A stretch of DNA of 64,000 nt, taken from NCBI RefSeq assembly GCF_030936135.1, contig NC_082606.1:7558755-7622754 (forward strand), read 5' to 3'. Origin of the DNA: Gavia stellata (taxonomy: Eukaryota > Chordata > Aves > Gaviiformes > Gaviidae). Below the pieces are notes generated by a model. That model was not told where the DNA came from. It made no database searches and saw only the letters and a list, made by a program, of their open reading frames with translations. A program made the position numbers and the translations under genes. Below are positions 19,901 through 31,320 of the stretch, in pieces. The number at the start of each line of letters is the position of its first letter. Position 1 is the first letter of the stretch.

Positions 19901-21914
19901 CACTTATTTTTTTGACAAGCTGAGTAACTATTTGACATGATATTTTAGTTCTCATCATTTTCTCTCATTTGATATCCCTGTCGCAAAACCATTTCCTTTC
20001 TGAACATACAAAAGAACATCAGAAAATACCATTTTCCTCAGTAGTAGTAGAGTTGAAGCAAACAGTACTTAAAAAGCTTGATTCTACCTTCCTGACATGG
20101 ATAGCTGTCTACCTTCATGCTATTTAGCTAGAGGAACTTTTCCCAAAAGATGAGTCAAATCAAACAGGTTTTTGGGTACATAGGTAGAGCTCAGCTGTCT
20201 TACAGCTCACACATTTACGCCAAGAAATTACTTTCTTATCTCATGGCCTCAGGGAGCACTGGTGCCTTTGGTTACCAGCACTGCCAATTACATTTTGGCT
20301 TTTTATAGGTGATAGGAAGGGTTGTAGAAACGTCACACAAAGTCCCCAACAGGTGACTCACTGTGGAACAACAGGAACTCTGTATCAGGGCAAGCAAACC
20401 ATGCTATCATTTGCCTCAATAGCTGAGCTGCAGCAAAAACCTTTAAAGCATAGCAGAGACTGGTTATTTGTATACAGTGACCAAAAACCTTTGCAATATG
20501 CCCAAACACTTCAGTTCTAATCTACCTTCACCAACACTCACTCATGTAATAGCACAGAGGCAGCAGCCCAGTTATTTGGTATAGGTTTTGTTAGCTCTCC
20601 ATCTAAGTAATGCCACTCAAGTATGGGAACAAGATATCAGCAAGGCTAAAATGAACGGAAGTTCACTAAAGTAATCTCTAGATAGAAATCTGAACTAAAA
20701 AGTTGAAGTCCTTTTCATCTTTGAATTATGTAACATTTTAAAAAAATTCTAGAATTCCAATTGCCTCCTGAATCATTTTATGTTTTTCTCCTCTGAAGCT
20801 ACTTCTCATAACACAGAAGGATCTGTAAGCTTCCTATATGTGGGAAAATGCTGGCATTCACACAAACCAACCAAGCCAAGAGAGACATCAAGTTATTTTC
20901 ATTTTGACCAAGAGGTGATTTTGTGTAACTTCTCTACTGTTGAAGGGGAACCCTACCTTTTTTCCATTAAATATTCCCCCCTCCAAAATCAAATGAAATG
21001 GCAGTCTTTTTTTAATTTAATAAAGAGAAAAAATTTTAGCCAATGCACCTGTCTCACCCACAAGTATTTCTGAAGAGCTAAGTATCAAATTAAATTGCTG
21101 CCTTTTTGATTGAAAAAGGAAGAACAACGCTAGGCATCTGTGCATTACTAACTTTGATTTAGGTCATTCAATACTATTTTCCTCTATGAAAATTATCCCA
21201 ACCTCATATTTTCTTCTCTGTTCCTTATCAGCTGAATGATAAATAGGCTTAATAGGCCTTGCAAATCACAAACAGGCAGGTGGTGTAATGATGGACTTTC
21301 CATTAGCTACATTAGCACAATGTGGTTTTGGAATTTCAAGAGGAAGCTATAAGCACATTGAGCTATTACAGGCTGTTTCAATAAATCACAAAGCATTTTA
21401 TTTAATTGTCCCTTTTAATAGCAATATTAAAGATATGGATAGAAGTGTCATTAGTATGATCAGATTTGATATACTGTACAATCTGTTTATCTTTTTTTCC
21501 TATGCTATCTGAATAAAAATAAGTTTATAATCTCACAAAAATAGGACTTGATGCTTTGATTCACAACATAAAATGTTATAATTGGTAGCATGTATTTTAC
21601 ATTACTGGGCCACTGGCCTGACAGATTCCACTCCCTCACCTGCTGTCATTCTTTTTCCAAGGCTTAGGGCATTACAAGTATTAAGGACTAATAGTAATTA
21701 GCATAGCTCAGGCAGCACTATAGGAATCAGAGATTTCTGTGCAAGAGTAAATTCCGTAACTGCAGTTAACAGCTTTGAAGGAACAAAGATAATTTTGCTT
21801 TACCAAAACAGGGGTATAGAAAAGGGTAAAGTGAGTATTCAGAGTATGTATTATTAGTCAACAAGTAGTATACAACCTTCTCTTTTTTGAAATTATTTAT
21901 TTTTACTATGAAAG

Positions 21915-21975
21915 TAGTCTAACACTGGAACAGGTTCCCTGAAGTGGCGGATCTCCATTCTATAAAAGGAGATGG
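21915..21975 (+). mobile_element. CR1 LINE remnant (short)
   Basis: AACACTGGAACAGGTTCCCT followed by GAAGTGGCGGATCTCCATTC resembles the CR1 sense-strand segment near the 3' end (ending in a ...GTGGTGGATCTCC-type block), in plus orientation. Boundaries are uncertain and the copy is degraded. Confidence 0.45.
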
Positions 21976-24900
21976 ATTTTTCATTATCTTAGTTATTTAG
22001 GGAAAGAATACACAGGGCCAGGAAGGAACAGAGGAGAAAGATCAGAGCTGTTGTGAGGATTGGGAAGAATTACGAAGCTAATGCAGATCCAGAGCATATC
22101 TGCAGCCTTCCTCTCAGGATGCAAAAATACAGGAGAGAACCTGTCCCTCTACCAGAGCCTGAGATCATGTCATAGGGAGCTGACAAGAGTGGTGCTGGGG
22201 AGTTTGAAAATAAGCCTGGAAATTTAAACCCTGGAATAGAAAAAGCCCACAAAACTAATGATAGTCCATTCCCCCATAAGGAATGGGACTGAATATGGTA
22301 AAAAAAGGCAGTAAACGTAGCAGACCAAGGCCATACATATTGGAATTGTATTGGAATTACTCTCAACTCCCTGTTCCCTGGGTTATGAGAAGACCCTGAT
22401 ATTAGAGAAGAGTGGGAGGTTCCACTGAGCAAACTCAACCCTGTATTAAAGTTCTTTGCTGTCATTAAGCAAAACACACTACAAACCAGAACTTTTAATA
22501 CCCTAGGAACTGATCTTATTATAGCACCTAACAAGTTATCCCTTCTTATTTTGAAATATTTGTAATTACATTTAGTCTGTGAAAAATTGTAGGTAGCAAC
22601 TTGTTTACAGAAAAAGTACAGTGCCTGGTGAAGATGATGCATACAGGAACTACAGTTTACCAAAATGCATAAGCTATTTTAACAAATCCTCTTGGACGGC
22701 ATCAGAGAGTAATCTCATTTCAGTACAGCTCAGCCATTCTAGTCCTCCTCAACCCAAGTTCAGGACCTCTCATGAACTCTTCTTCCCTGGTGGGAAAGTT
22801 TCCAGCAAAGAAAGGAAAAGGCCTAGCCAAATTAATCACTACTGCAAACATACTGCAGTAGATTTTCTGGTCTTTTATTATTGAGGTCTGTTTCCCTATA
22901 TACCCTTCAGATACACCAGAGTGTACAGAGGTGGCAGGTTTGCAGTGTTAATAGGCTCTGTATAGACTACTGGATATTAGAGTCTCTTGATTGGCAGTTT
23001 AGTATATTTTCTGTTTATAATTTTTACATTTGGTAATGAGGCAGATTATCCTTTTGAGTGTCAATTGCTGACATTCCTATATGTATTAAATGGCACTTAA
23101 GAAAACATAAGTCTATGCTGCAAGCTGCATTATGATTTGCTATCTTCGTAATTCCCTGTAGAAGGACAGATGCACTAGCAGAGTAAGATTCAGCAAAAAA
23201 CATTCTCTGAAACCCTTTTGAAGCAATGCTTAAAAAACCCAACAAAACAAACTAGAAGTGCTTAGCCATTGATTTATGTTAAAAGATATTTTGAAGCATC
23301 CATAGTGATTCATAGTCAGGTTTTTTCCTCCTATGGTACCTTACAGTAAACTATAATTTTCAACATTTGCTCTTTCCCATACTACTCAGCAGTGAGTAGC
23401 CAGTTTCCACCACAATGCAAAGTGCAGGACCTGGCAGATCAGATTAGCAGAGTGCTGGAGAACTGCTGCGAGATGGGGCTGTGCGTGCCAGTGCTCAGTG
23501 TGCTTCCGAGGCCGACACTAGTGAGTGCAACACAAGTACTTAACCAACTGCATGGATTATTAGGCAATGACTTATTTGCAATCATTTATCATTCCTCTCA
23601 TCGTGATCTCTATCCAGGCATAACTACTTGATTACATAGCTCTCATCTTATGCATCCATAACAAGGGATTTCAGAATTACTTAGTTTATAAAAGCAGTGT
23701 AAGATAAAAAGGAGAAAAACTGGTCTGGCAGGATCCCCCACTTATTTACCCAGAGCTGTTAATCAATCCATTTTTTCATCTAAGTCAGTCTGGCATTTTA
23801 AGGTCTATTGCCTTCACTGTCCTTAACTCTTTTGGTGACGGGGCAGCAGTATCTTTTGTTTCCTCATGTACAGTAAGGTCAGAAAATCCCCCTTTAGTAG
23901 CTAGAAAGATGGAGCAAGTAATCCCATAGTCAGTGGAGGATGTTAAAAGCATGGATGTTGCCATGCTGCCTGGACTGCACAGCTATTTCAGAGGAGTGCC
24001 TAAAAGACTAAGGGGAACTCAGACATACAGATTTCATTTTAAAGGGCACAAAACAAGTGTCATTTATCTGATATTGTATAAAATAAGTGTGGCTCATTCT
24101 TGGCACTTCCAATAAGTCTGTAGTCAAAAAAAGTGCTGAAAATTTCACCAACCACAATGGCAAATTAAGAGTAGATTTTAAAAAGTCCAAGAAGAAGTCA
24201 GACAAGTGAAAAGTTAAATTCAGGTGATACAGCTATTGTTTCACTCGTTCCTAATGTATATTCCAGGTCCACAGTAGGCTTTGTTCTCCTAAGTTGTGAT
24301 CTCTGAGTGAAGTAAAGCTGGTGTTGTCAGATGTAGGTTTTGGGCACCCATTAGAAACCTGAGGCTGGAAAAGTATAGAAGAGAAATATGATTTTATTTT
24401 TTGCCATGTCCAGCTGGTAAAGCACTATTATGGCTTAATTATTATGCTGACATTATTATTACTTCTAGTCTCTATTGTATTTGCTCCTGATAGCATCCCA
24501 GTGTCTGGATTATGTTCATAACAAGACCCTCCTGTGATCATTCTGTTGTCCTCAGAAAAAATCCAAAGTCTGATTCTCCTTTCTTTTACTGGAGACCATG
24601 ACTCCTTACACATCATGTTAGGAGTGGTGTAAAATCCACATAAGTACACAAAGGCTGGATTAACAGTATGCACGCATACATTTCAAATTGCTAGCTGCAG
24701 CCCTCTGCTTCAACAGAGGATCACATTAACAATCATTAAGTAGTCAAACACAGCGGGCAGCCTATTACAAGTTAGGAAGGACCTGTCTTTTAAATGGACT
24801 AATGAGTCTATGATGGCTAGAAACAAATGTCTATGACAGCTAGATACAAAATGCCTACGGCATTTATTAGCTGTGAGGTGGCAAACAACTTCCCTCTTAA

Positions 24901-26423
24901 GTACTGGAGTGACAGTTAAAATGAAAATGCAATTCATTTGCCAAATCAGAATGAAAACTATTTCTTAAAAGAACTGCCAATAAAATCTAACTTCGGTCAT
25001 CACTTGAAGCCAAACAGTCCACAATTATAATCCCACACAAAAACAGAAAAAAGTGAGTTAGATCTTAACTGTAAACAATTGGGGAAATTCTCCTCTAGAG
25101 GCCTATGTATAAAAAGGCTGCTTTAGCATCAAACAGCGGGCCTTGTAGCTTTTACACTGCAAGCGAAGTGGGAATTAACGTCCCTGCCAGGGACATTTCA
25201 TAAATAAAGCACGGATTGCAGTATTCTAGAAGGTAAAACCACCTTTTTTGTCATGTGCTGAATCTCGGAAGTACTGCAACAAAAACCTCTCAATTCTCTA
25301 ATCTTTTTCTGTTGAATTCTCTCTAAAACAATAAAACATGGGCTGTAAATATTTAACTGTGAGACAACAGAGTTTTCAGATTCTAGTAAGAATGTGTGTT
25401 ACCTCCTCTATTCCTCTCATTCTATTTTCAAAGGTATGCCACGGTTCATTGAGAGGCTAGAACATAAAACTTTCACAGGAATGTTCAGTGAGAAACTATT
25501 CAGGTGTTAAAAGGAACAACGGAACACACATACCACAGGAAATACAGCCGTAGCTTCAACCTTGAAGTTACACGGACTAGAACAGCTGAAGACCTGCATG
25601 ATCTGTGGTGTTCTATTTGTGTCTGTCCACCAAATGCACGAATGTGTCACAGTGCCCTTGCTGCTTGCAGGCACCAAGCACAATGATTTCCAAGACAGAG
25701 GTAGCTGCAGCATTATCCAGCTGAAAACAACTGACTAGACAGCAGAGTGCTACTACTGCTGCAAATTCCAGATGACTTCTAGTATTAAGAGGTTTTAATA
25801 CCTCTTGACATTGGACAGCAAATACAAGAGAGTTAAGTTTCCTGCTAAAGATGACAAACATGAAGAAAAGCTTTACAGCATTAATGTGTGCAGAATGAAA
25901 ATCCCAAAGTATTACACAGTAAGATCACATTATAGGATAAGAGCACCACCAGCAACATCCACAATATACTGTGGCAACTTTGCAGCCATTTAATTCAGGA
26001 AGCCTCACTGAACATGAACAGTTCAGTTAGATTAGAGCAGAGCTATGGACAGATACAAGTACATTTTGTTCAATTAACAGCAAAAATGTGTAACGCACTA
26101 ACAGGGATTTTGAGCTGGAACTAGCTGTTATGTTTGTTTGCTTTCAATGTTCTTCCATAAAGAAGAGAGCGTGACAGACCAGAGTAGGAGTAACAGCAAC
26201 TGAGCTATTTCCTTCACCAATTTTTAAGCCACCTTGGTGTCTCACAGTAGGAAAGGAGTCTCTATGAAGTACAGTATTTTTGTCATCACACTTCTTAGGG
26301 AAAATCTGGTTGTGTCCAAAGTTAGCAGGCCATACTAGTCCATTAATTAAAACTCACACAGACTCTTAAAAATGAGGGAACAGCTTCACTGGGTCTAGCA
26401 TGAATGTCATACTATCTGGTCAG
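21976..26423. other. Intergenic DNA, no recognised gene
   Basis: AT-rich sequence whose only notable contents are the exon-like patch near 23390-23520 and one 197-codon minus-strand ORF at 22070-22663. That ORF shows no recognisable motif and is within chance expectation. No RNA gene was recognised. Confidence 0.6.
23393..23520 (+). other. Orphan exon-like segment
   Basis: A pyrimidine tract and CTCAGCAG precede a relatively GC-rich open stretch that ends at CACTA|GTGAGT, a strong donor. Translation in the open frame gives SSQFPPQCKVQDLADQISRV, then LENCCEMGLCVPVLSVLPRP. The block is compositionally distinct from its AT-rich flanks. I do not recognise the protein. It may be an exon of an unannotated transcript, a relic, or chance. 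Confidence 0.2.
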
Positions 26424-26825
26424 AAGAATCACAGGATGGCTGAAGTTGGAAGGGACCTTCAGAGGTCACCTTGTCCAACCCCCCAACCCCCGCCCAAGCC
26501 AGGCCACCTAGAGCCAGTTGACCACAACTGCATCCAGGTGGCTTTTGAATCCATCCACCTCCAAGGATGGAGAGTCCGCAACCTCCCTGGGCAACCTCAC
26601 AGTAAAGAAGTGTTTCGTGATATTCAGAGGGAAGGTCCTGTGTTTCATTTTGTGCCCACTGCCTCTCTTGTCATGCCACTGGAGAGAGCCTGGCTCCATC
26701 TTCTTTGGACCCTCCCTTCTGGTAGTTTGTCCAGCTGGCAACAGTTTGCCTAATGCAGCCCAAATCTCAGACCATTACAGCCTTCTTTGCTGCAAGGGCA
26801 CACTGCTAGCTCATGTTCAGCTCAG
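26424..26825 (-). mobile_element. CR1 LINE 3' fragment
   Basis: Reads AATCACAGGATGGCTGAAGT then TGGAAGGGACCTTCAGAGGT on the plus strand, the inverse complement of a CR1 3' end. It continues through CCTCCCTGGGCAACCT and CTTTGCTGCAAGGGCACACT, both standard CR1 blocks. The element is therefore on the minus strand with its 3' end at about 26424. It is 5'-truncated with internal deletions, as is usual for CR1. The 117- and 144-codon ORFs here are CR1 debris. Confidence 0.92.
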
Positions 26826-29800
26826 TGAATCAGGAGTGTTTCCTGCTGAGGCCTTCAGAAGGTGGTCTGATGGCAACACACAGCATAGCAGGAAGGTCTT
26901 CTTATGCCATATTAAAGCACAAGAAAGTGAAGAAAAGCAAGTCATTTCATGAGGCATGATAGACACAGCCACATACCCACAGCGCAACTTTTTCTTACCA
27001 TGGTAATTTGCCCTGTTAGTACTGAGGAAAACATCATTTATACATTAGAATAACAAATGATGTGCACTAGAAAAAAATGTTTTCAGATGTAGATTAAAGG
27101 TATGTATTGTGACTTTCATTACTGGTATTGAAAATTAACACAGTTTCAATTCTGCACTTAACTCAATTAGCTATGCATTTAGCTCCACCACAGAGGAGCA
27201 GGACTACTGTTCCAGAAAAGTTATGACTGTGCCAGATACGCTTTTGCTCTACCTCTTTTCAACATGCTTTTACTTTTCCCCAAATATATTGAAAAGATTT
27301 CTTGAAGTATATTTGAACTGGCACTGAAGAAAACCCCGAGCAGCTACCACATGTGACACTCAGACTATTTTGAGATTTCTCATTTTTATGCTCTTCTGAG
27401 ATTTTCTTATAGGGTAGGCACTGAATTCATCCCATTTATGCACAAAGTTAAAGAATACTCATAATATCCTCTTGCTGTCTGGTATAGAAACTGTTTCTAA
27501 GACAGTTTAGTAAAATATGAACCAGTAAACATTCCAGGAGGAGACATGAGCAAAACCACTGTACTCAAAATTGAGTACAGCACACCATTAAAACACACAC
27601 TGGAAATGTAGATCAGGAAAAAAGTCTTTAAAGTACACCAAAACTTTTCACTTTTTGCAATGGACCAAAACATTACAAAGTCGAAACAAGCCTAGATTTA
27701 TACATATTACATTTTGTGTGGGAAAAGCTGGGAAATCTCCGACAATTTCAAAGGCACATGAACATTAAAAAAATTCAGCATGATGTGAGGAGTAATATTT
27801 CCTACAAAAATCATAGGGAGGAAAAAGCAGTCATTTATCACTTGGTAAAAGCTGGGACTGTAACAATGAGATTGCTCACAGTGGCCAAGAAGCTTGCACT
27901 TACTCTACAGACAGAAATTTCTTAAAAGAATAAGAATCTCTATAGGTCCCAATCACTCCTCAACATCCAGGAATTCTTGATGTATTTAAAAAAATGCACA
28001 GCAGCTTTTTAAACAGTTTATAACCATGAGATTTTAGTGACATACACCTGGATGCAGCTGCTGAGTGGCAACAAGCTAGTACTAATTTGAGTCTGAACAA
28101 CAGTGTTATTAAGCAGACCACACATTAGTGGGCAAACAAGCAAAAAAGCATACAGAAAAAAAGGATAAAAGGCAATGACTACAAGGAAAGATGGTTCCAA
28201 GACAGCTAAATGGCCAAGTGGCAACACTGCAGACAATGCAAGTGACGAAGTTCAAAGATGCAGAAAAATCTTACTGGTTCTTTTGATCAATAAAGACATT
28301 CAGCCATGGCATGACTCTCTTATCCCCAAATTAGTAATAATTAGCTACAAGTTTAGCATCCACAGATACATGATTATGAGTGTATAAGACTCCCTCAGTC
28401 ATTTATTTTCTAAATACATATACAGTTATAAAATGCCTCATAACATTGAGAAGGTTCTCAAAAAGTATCTCTACTGTGAAATTATTTTTTCTTCTACTTA
28501 CTTACCTTTACTCACATGTAAAGTGATTCACGTCAGAAAACTTGTCCACAAACTAGTCATTTTACTAGGAAGACTGACCTTCTATGTTCATTATTTATCA
28601 AGACATGCAGAATAAAATAAATTCCCTATGACACCTTCTTTTGGGTCTCTCTTTCTACTTATTCACTGGTCACAATATGGGTTTTCTTAATGCAAAGTAA
28701 ACATACTGACAAAACTATTTAGCCAATGCCATGCCCATAAACATAGGGGAATAAAATTCTGGAATTCTGTACATACCATAAGCAAATACTATTCTCCATA
28801 GTTATATTTATCCTTACATAACTCTGCACCAGAACCTCAGCATCCTTTTCCAAATATTTTTAGAACTTAACATTCCTTAAGAATAAAATGATGCACAGAT
28901 GGACCCCTGAATTTCATTGCTTCAGTAAACACTTAAAATATCTTTTCATTCTAGTCAAGAGCAGAAACATTTTTGGAATGTCAATTTTTTGCTTAACAGA
29001 AAGTGATTTCTTACTCAGCTGTGACTGCTGCAAGAAATATTACCTGATCTTGTCACCCAAGATTAGTACATTTTGACAGAAAACCAGTTACTAGGAGATA
29101 AGCAGATCTGATCTTCCTGGGTCAAAACATTCTTTCTTCAGAAAAAGGACATTAAGATCTATTAAAATTACACATAGACTTTTTCACTGCCTATGAGGCT
29201 ACATGAAGGTATTTACAGAATATTTGAGATTTAAGTTGTATTTTGTTAATAGGAAAATTGTTATCTACACTCCAAATCACTATTTTCTTAAAACAATTAA
29301 AAAAATGAGGCGTTAAAAAGGCCCTAATAATGAATCATCCATTAAAATGCTCAAGTCTCAAACGCTGAGAAGGCCTTTAACAAAAATTTTATTTTCTTAA
29401 CTCCATATTCATAACAAGAGTTTTGTAACTGATGTTCCAGATAGAGGATTAGTTTGAATGTAATTTCAGCCAAAATACTTATATCTTCTCACAGCACTAC
29501 AGTGGGGACCTTATAAAGCACACCTTGATTTCTGTAGAACAAAATAAATAATTTTCCAGCACGTATTCCCATGGCACAAATGTCAAAAGGTCTTCTTCTC
29601 CTGAAGGAAAAACAACTTTGCAAAACAAAAATCCTTCTAATTTTACAATTTGATCCATATTACACCATTTAGACTATTAAAAAAAATAGTCATACAGACA
29701 TCATACTGTTCTGAAAAAAGCACTGAGATAGTAAAAAACCTAGCAGTACAGTCTACATAGCCTGTTCTTTAGGAAATTACTCTGTTCTACACTAAATTAT

Positions 29801-30529
29801 TTCCTAAGGCTTGTTTCCAATTTTGTTCAGAAGAGATAACAGTTCATGCAAAGAGAACATGAAAAATGAATTAACTGTAGACTACAAAAGTCTATAAAAG
29901 TTCATAATCTCTTGCCGGCTAAATTATATTAGAGTATCCTTTGGCCATTTCCCCTGTCAGTTTATTAGTCCATAAAGAAAACCCACAGTCCTGCATAAAC
30001 GACAAAGGCGGAAAACACTCAGCCAAAGCCGAGTGAGATGGCAGAAATGCAACTCACCACAGTGGATTTTAGGTTCCTATTCCACTCTCTTCCTTTGCTT
30101 TCACAGCTGACTAAGTAAGAACATCTGTTTTGCAACCATAAAAGCAGCCTTCAAGCAACCACTGTTTTCTGAAAGAGGCAGCAAGTCTCAAAAAATTAAG
30201 CCAACCCCCTTTGTGGAAGGAACATGATAAAGGACCATTTCTGCCAGTGCAACTGTCCTTTACAACTAAAGCAAACACGGACAACCTTTAGCTGTACAAG
30301 CAGCTCCGGGCTCCCTAATGCCACACAACTGAAGGCCAAGCTAAGCTTTTTGATGACTGAATTAATGGCACACGTATCTTCCTCTTAGCTACCTTTTATA
30401 AAAACATGCTTCTTGTTTAGGAACTATAGCACTAGTTTTAAATCACAGCTAAAACATTCCAAGTTCTGTGTTTGTGCCGTTTTCCTCATAAAACAGGAAA
30501 GCAATTACCTGGAGCTCAGTGCTCTGAAG
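26826..30529. other. Intergenic DNA, nothing recognised
   Basis: About 3.7 kb of AT-rich sequence with short chance ORFs only. I see no exon, RNA gene, transposon or notable repeat. Confidence 0.6.
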
Positions 30530-30914
30530 TATGACTCTGTGTCCGTGTCCGAGCAAAGCACTAGCTGTCCGCAGACACGTGCTTTAGGGACTCGATCTCT
30601 GCAGAAGTGCAGTGTGGTGCACGTGCACTCCGTGCACACAGCGCCCAGCACAACCGGCACACAAGTGTGCCCAGCTGCCCTTACGGTAAGTCCCAGGTTT
30701 GGCTGGTCAGTGCTTGACACCGGGCCTCTAAGATTCCCGAGGCTTAGAGAATGAACATTTGGGCCGGACTGCAGCATTCTAACAATGGGCATATGAATTT
30801 GAAAAGATCAGTTAGACAACGCACTGTTTGTGAGTGAGTTTGAGTATTTACTCGACGCCGCTACAGCCCGATGTGAAGGCTGCTGGAGAACGGCTGGAGG
30901 AGGAAGGCAGGCAG

Positions 30915-30928
30915 CACGTAGGGGGCGC
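30915..30928 (+). promoter_or_regulatory. CTCF-like motif (plus)
   Basis: CACGTAGGGGGCGC matches the CTCF core YAGRKGGCRS at all ten core positions; two of the four preceding positions deviate. It lies inside the orphan CpG island. Confidence 0.4.
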
Positions 30929-31008
30929 CCCTTGGCCCTCCATCGGAAGGCGTTGCCTTTCAGGACACCGCCCCGCGCCGCAGCAGCGTGCCGGCTCCCA
31001 GGCAGGCC

Positions 31009-31022
31009 CCGCCCCCTAGCGG
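31009..31022 (-). promoter_or_regulatory. CTCF-like motif (minus)
   Basis: On the minus strand CCGCTAGGGGGCGG matches the 14-position consensus CCASYAGRKGGCRS at 13 of 14. It faces the plus-strand motif 80 bp away. Confidence 0.45.
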
Positions 31023-31125
31023 CTGGCTCGTCCCTCCACACACGCACCAGCTCCTAAGACGACGGCTGCGACTGCTCAGCTGCTGCCAGAGCAGTAACGC
31101 TGGCCGGCGACACGCCTTCTAAGCC

Positions 31126-31320
31126 ATAGAATCCTAGAATGGTTTAGGTCGGAAAAGACCTTTAAGATCAAGTCCAACCGTAAACCTAACCCTGCTAAGT
31201 CCACCACTAAACCATGTCCCCCTAAGCGCCTCATGCACGCGTCTTTCTTTTAAGTACCTCCAGGGATGGTGATCCCACCACCTCCCTGGGCAGCCTGGGC
31301 CAACGTCTGAGAACCCTGTC
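31126..31320 (-). mobile_element. CR1 LINE 3' fragment
   Basis: ATAGAATCCTAGAATGGTTT, then AGGTCGGAAAAGACCTTTAA, and later CCACCACCTCCCTGGGCAGC, is the inverse complement of a CR1 3' end, of a different subfamily from the copy at 26424. It is 5'-truncated near 31320 and abuts the orphan CpG island. Confidence 0.93.

Larger units (their letters stand above)
6171..21914. other. Intergenic DNA upstream of ENTREP2
   Basis: About 15.7 kb of AT-rich sequence with no protein-coding exon I can support. Contents seen: A28 at 7664-7691, T20 at 8070-8089, a (CA)n at about 15859-15874, an (AT)n at about 17416-17432, two adjacent palindromes at 16466-16506, and a SOX-like motif cluster at 16946-16996. 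All ORFs are short and lack family resemblance. Confidence 0.65.
30530..31120. promoter_or_regulatory. Orphan CpG island between TJP1 and ENTREP2
   Basis: The core at about 30853-31118 has roughly 26 CpG in about 270 bp by hand count, at high GC, against CpG-poor flanks. A shoulder from 30530 holds CACGTG E-boxes at 30576-30581 and 30620-30625 and the donor-like ACG|GTAAGT near 30686. The core includes a GC box (CCCCGCCCC) near 31007 and two CTCF-like motifs. No known gene starts here. It could be a lncRNA promoter, a distal ENTREP2 promoter (about 25 kb upstream) or an insulator. Confidence 0.6.

Noticed and set aside
22070..22663. A 197-codon minus-strand ORF in the intergenic region, considered as a gene or retroviral piece.
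   Set aside because: No recognisable domain or conserved motif. About one ORF of this length is expected by chance in both strands of 64 kb.
26400..26952. Plus- and minus-strand ORFs of 77-144 codons.
   Set aside because: They overlap the CR1 3' fragment and read it in antisense or random frames. They are not CR1 reverse transcriptase.
30808..31057. Short ORFs of 61-79 codons on both strands in the orphan CpG island.
   Set aside because: GC-rich chance ORFs with no similarity or splice support. The island is reported as a regulatory candidate only.
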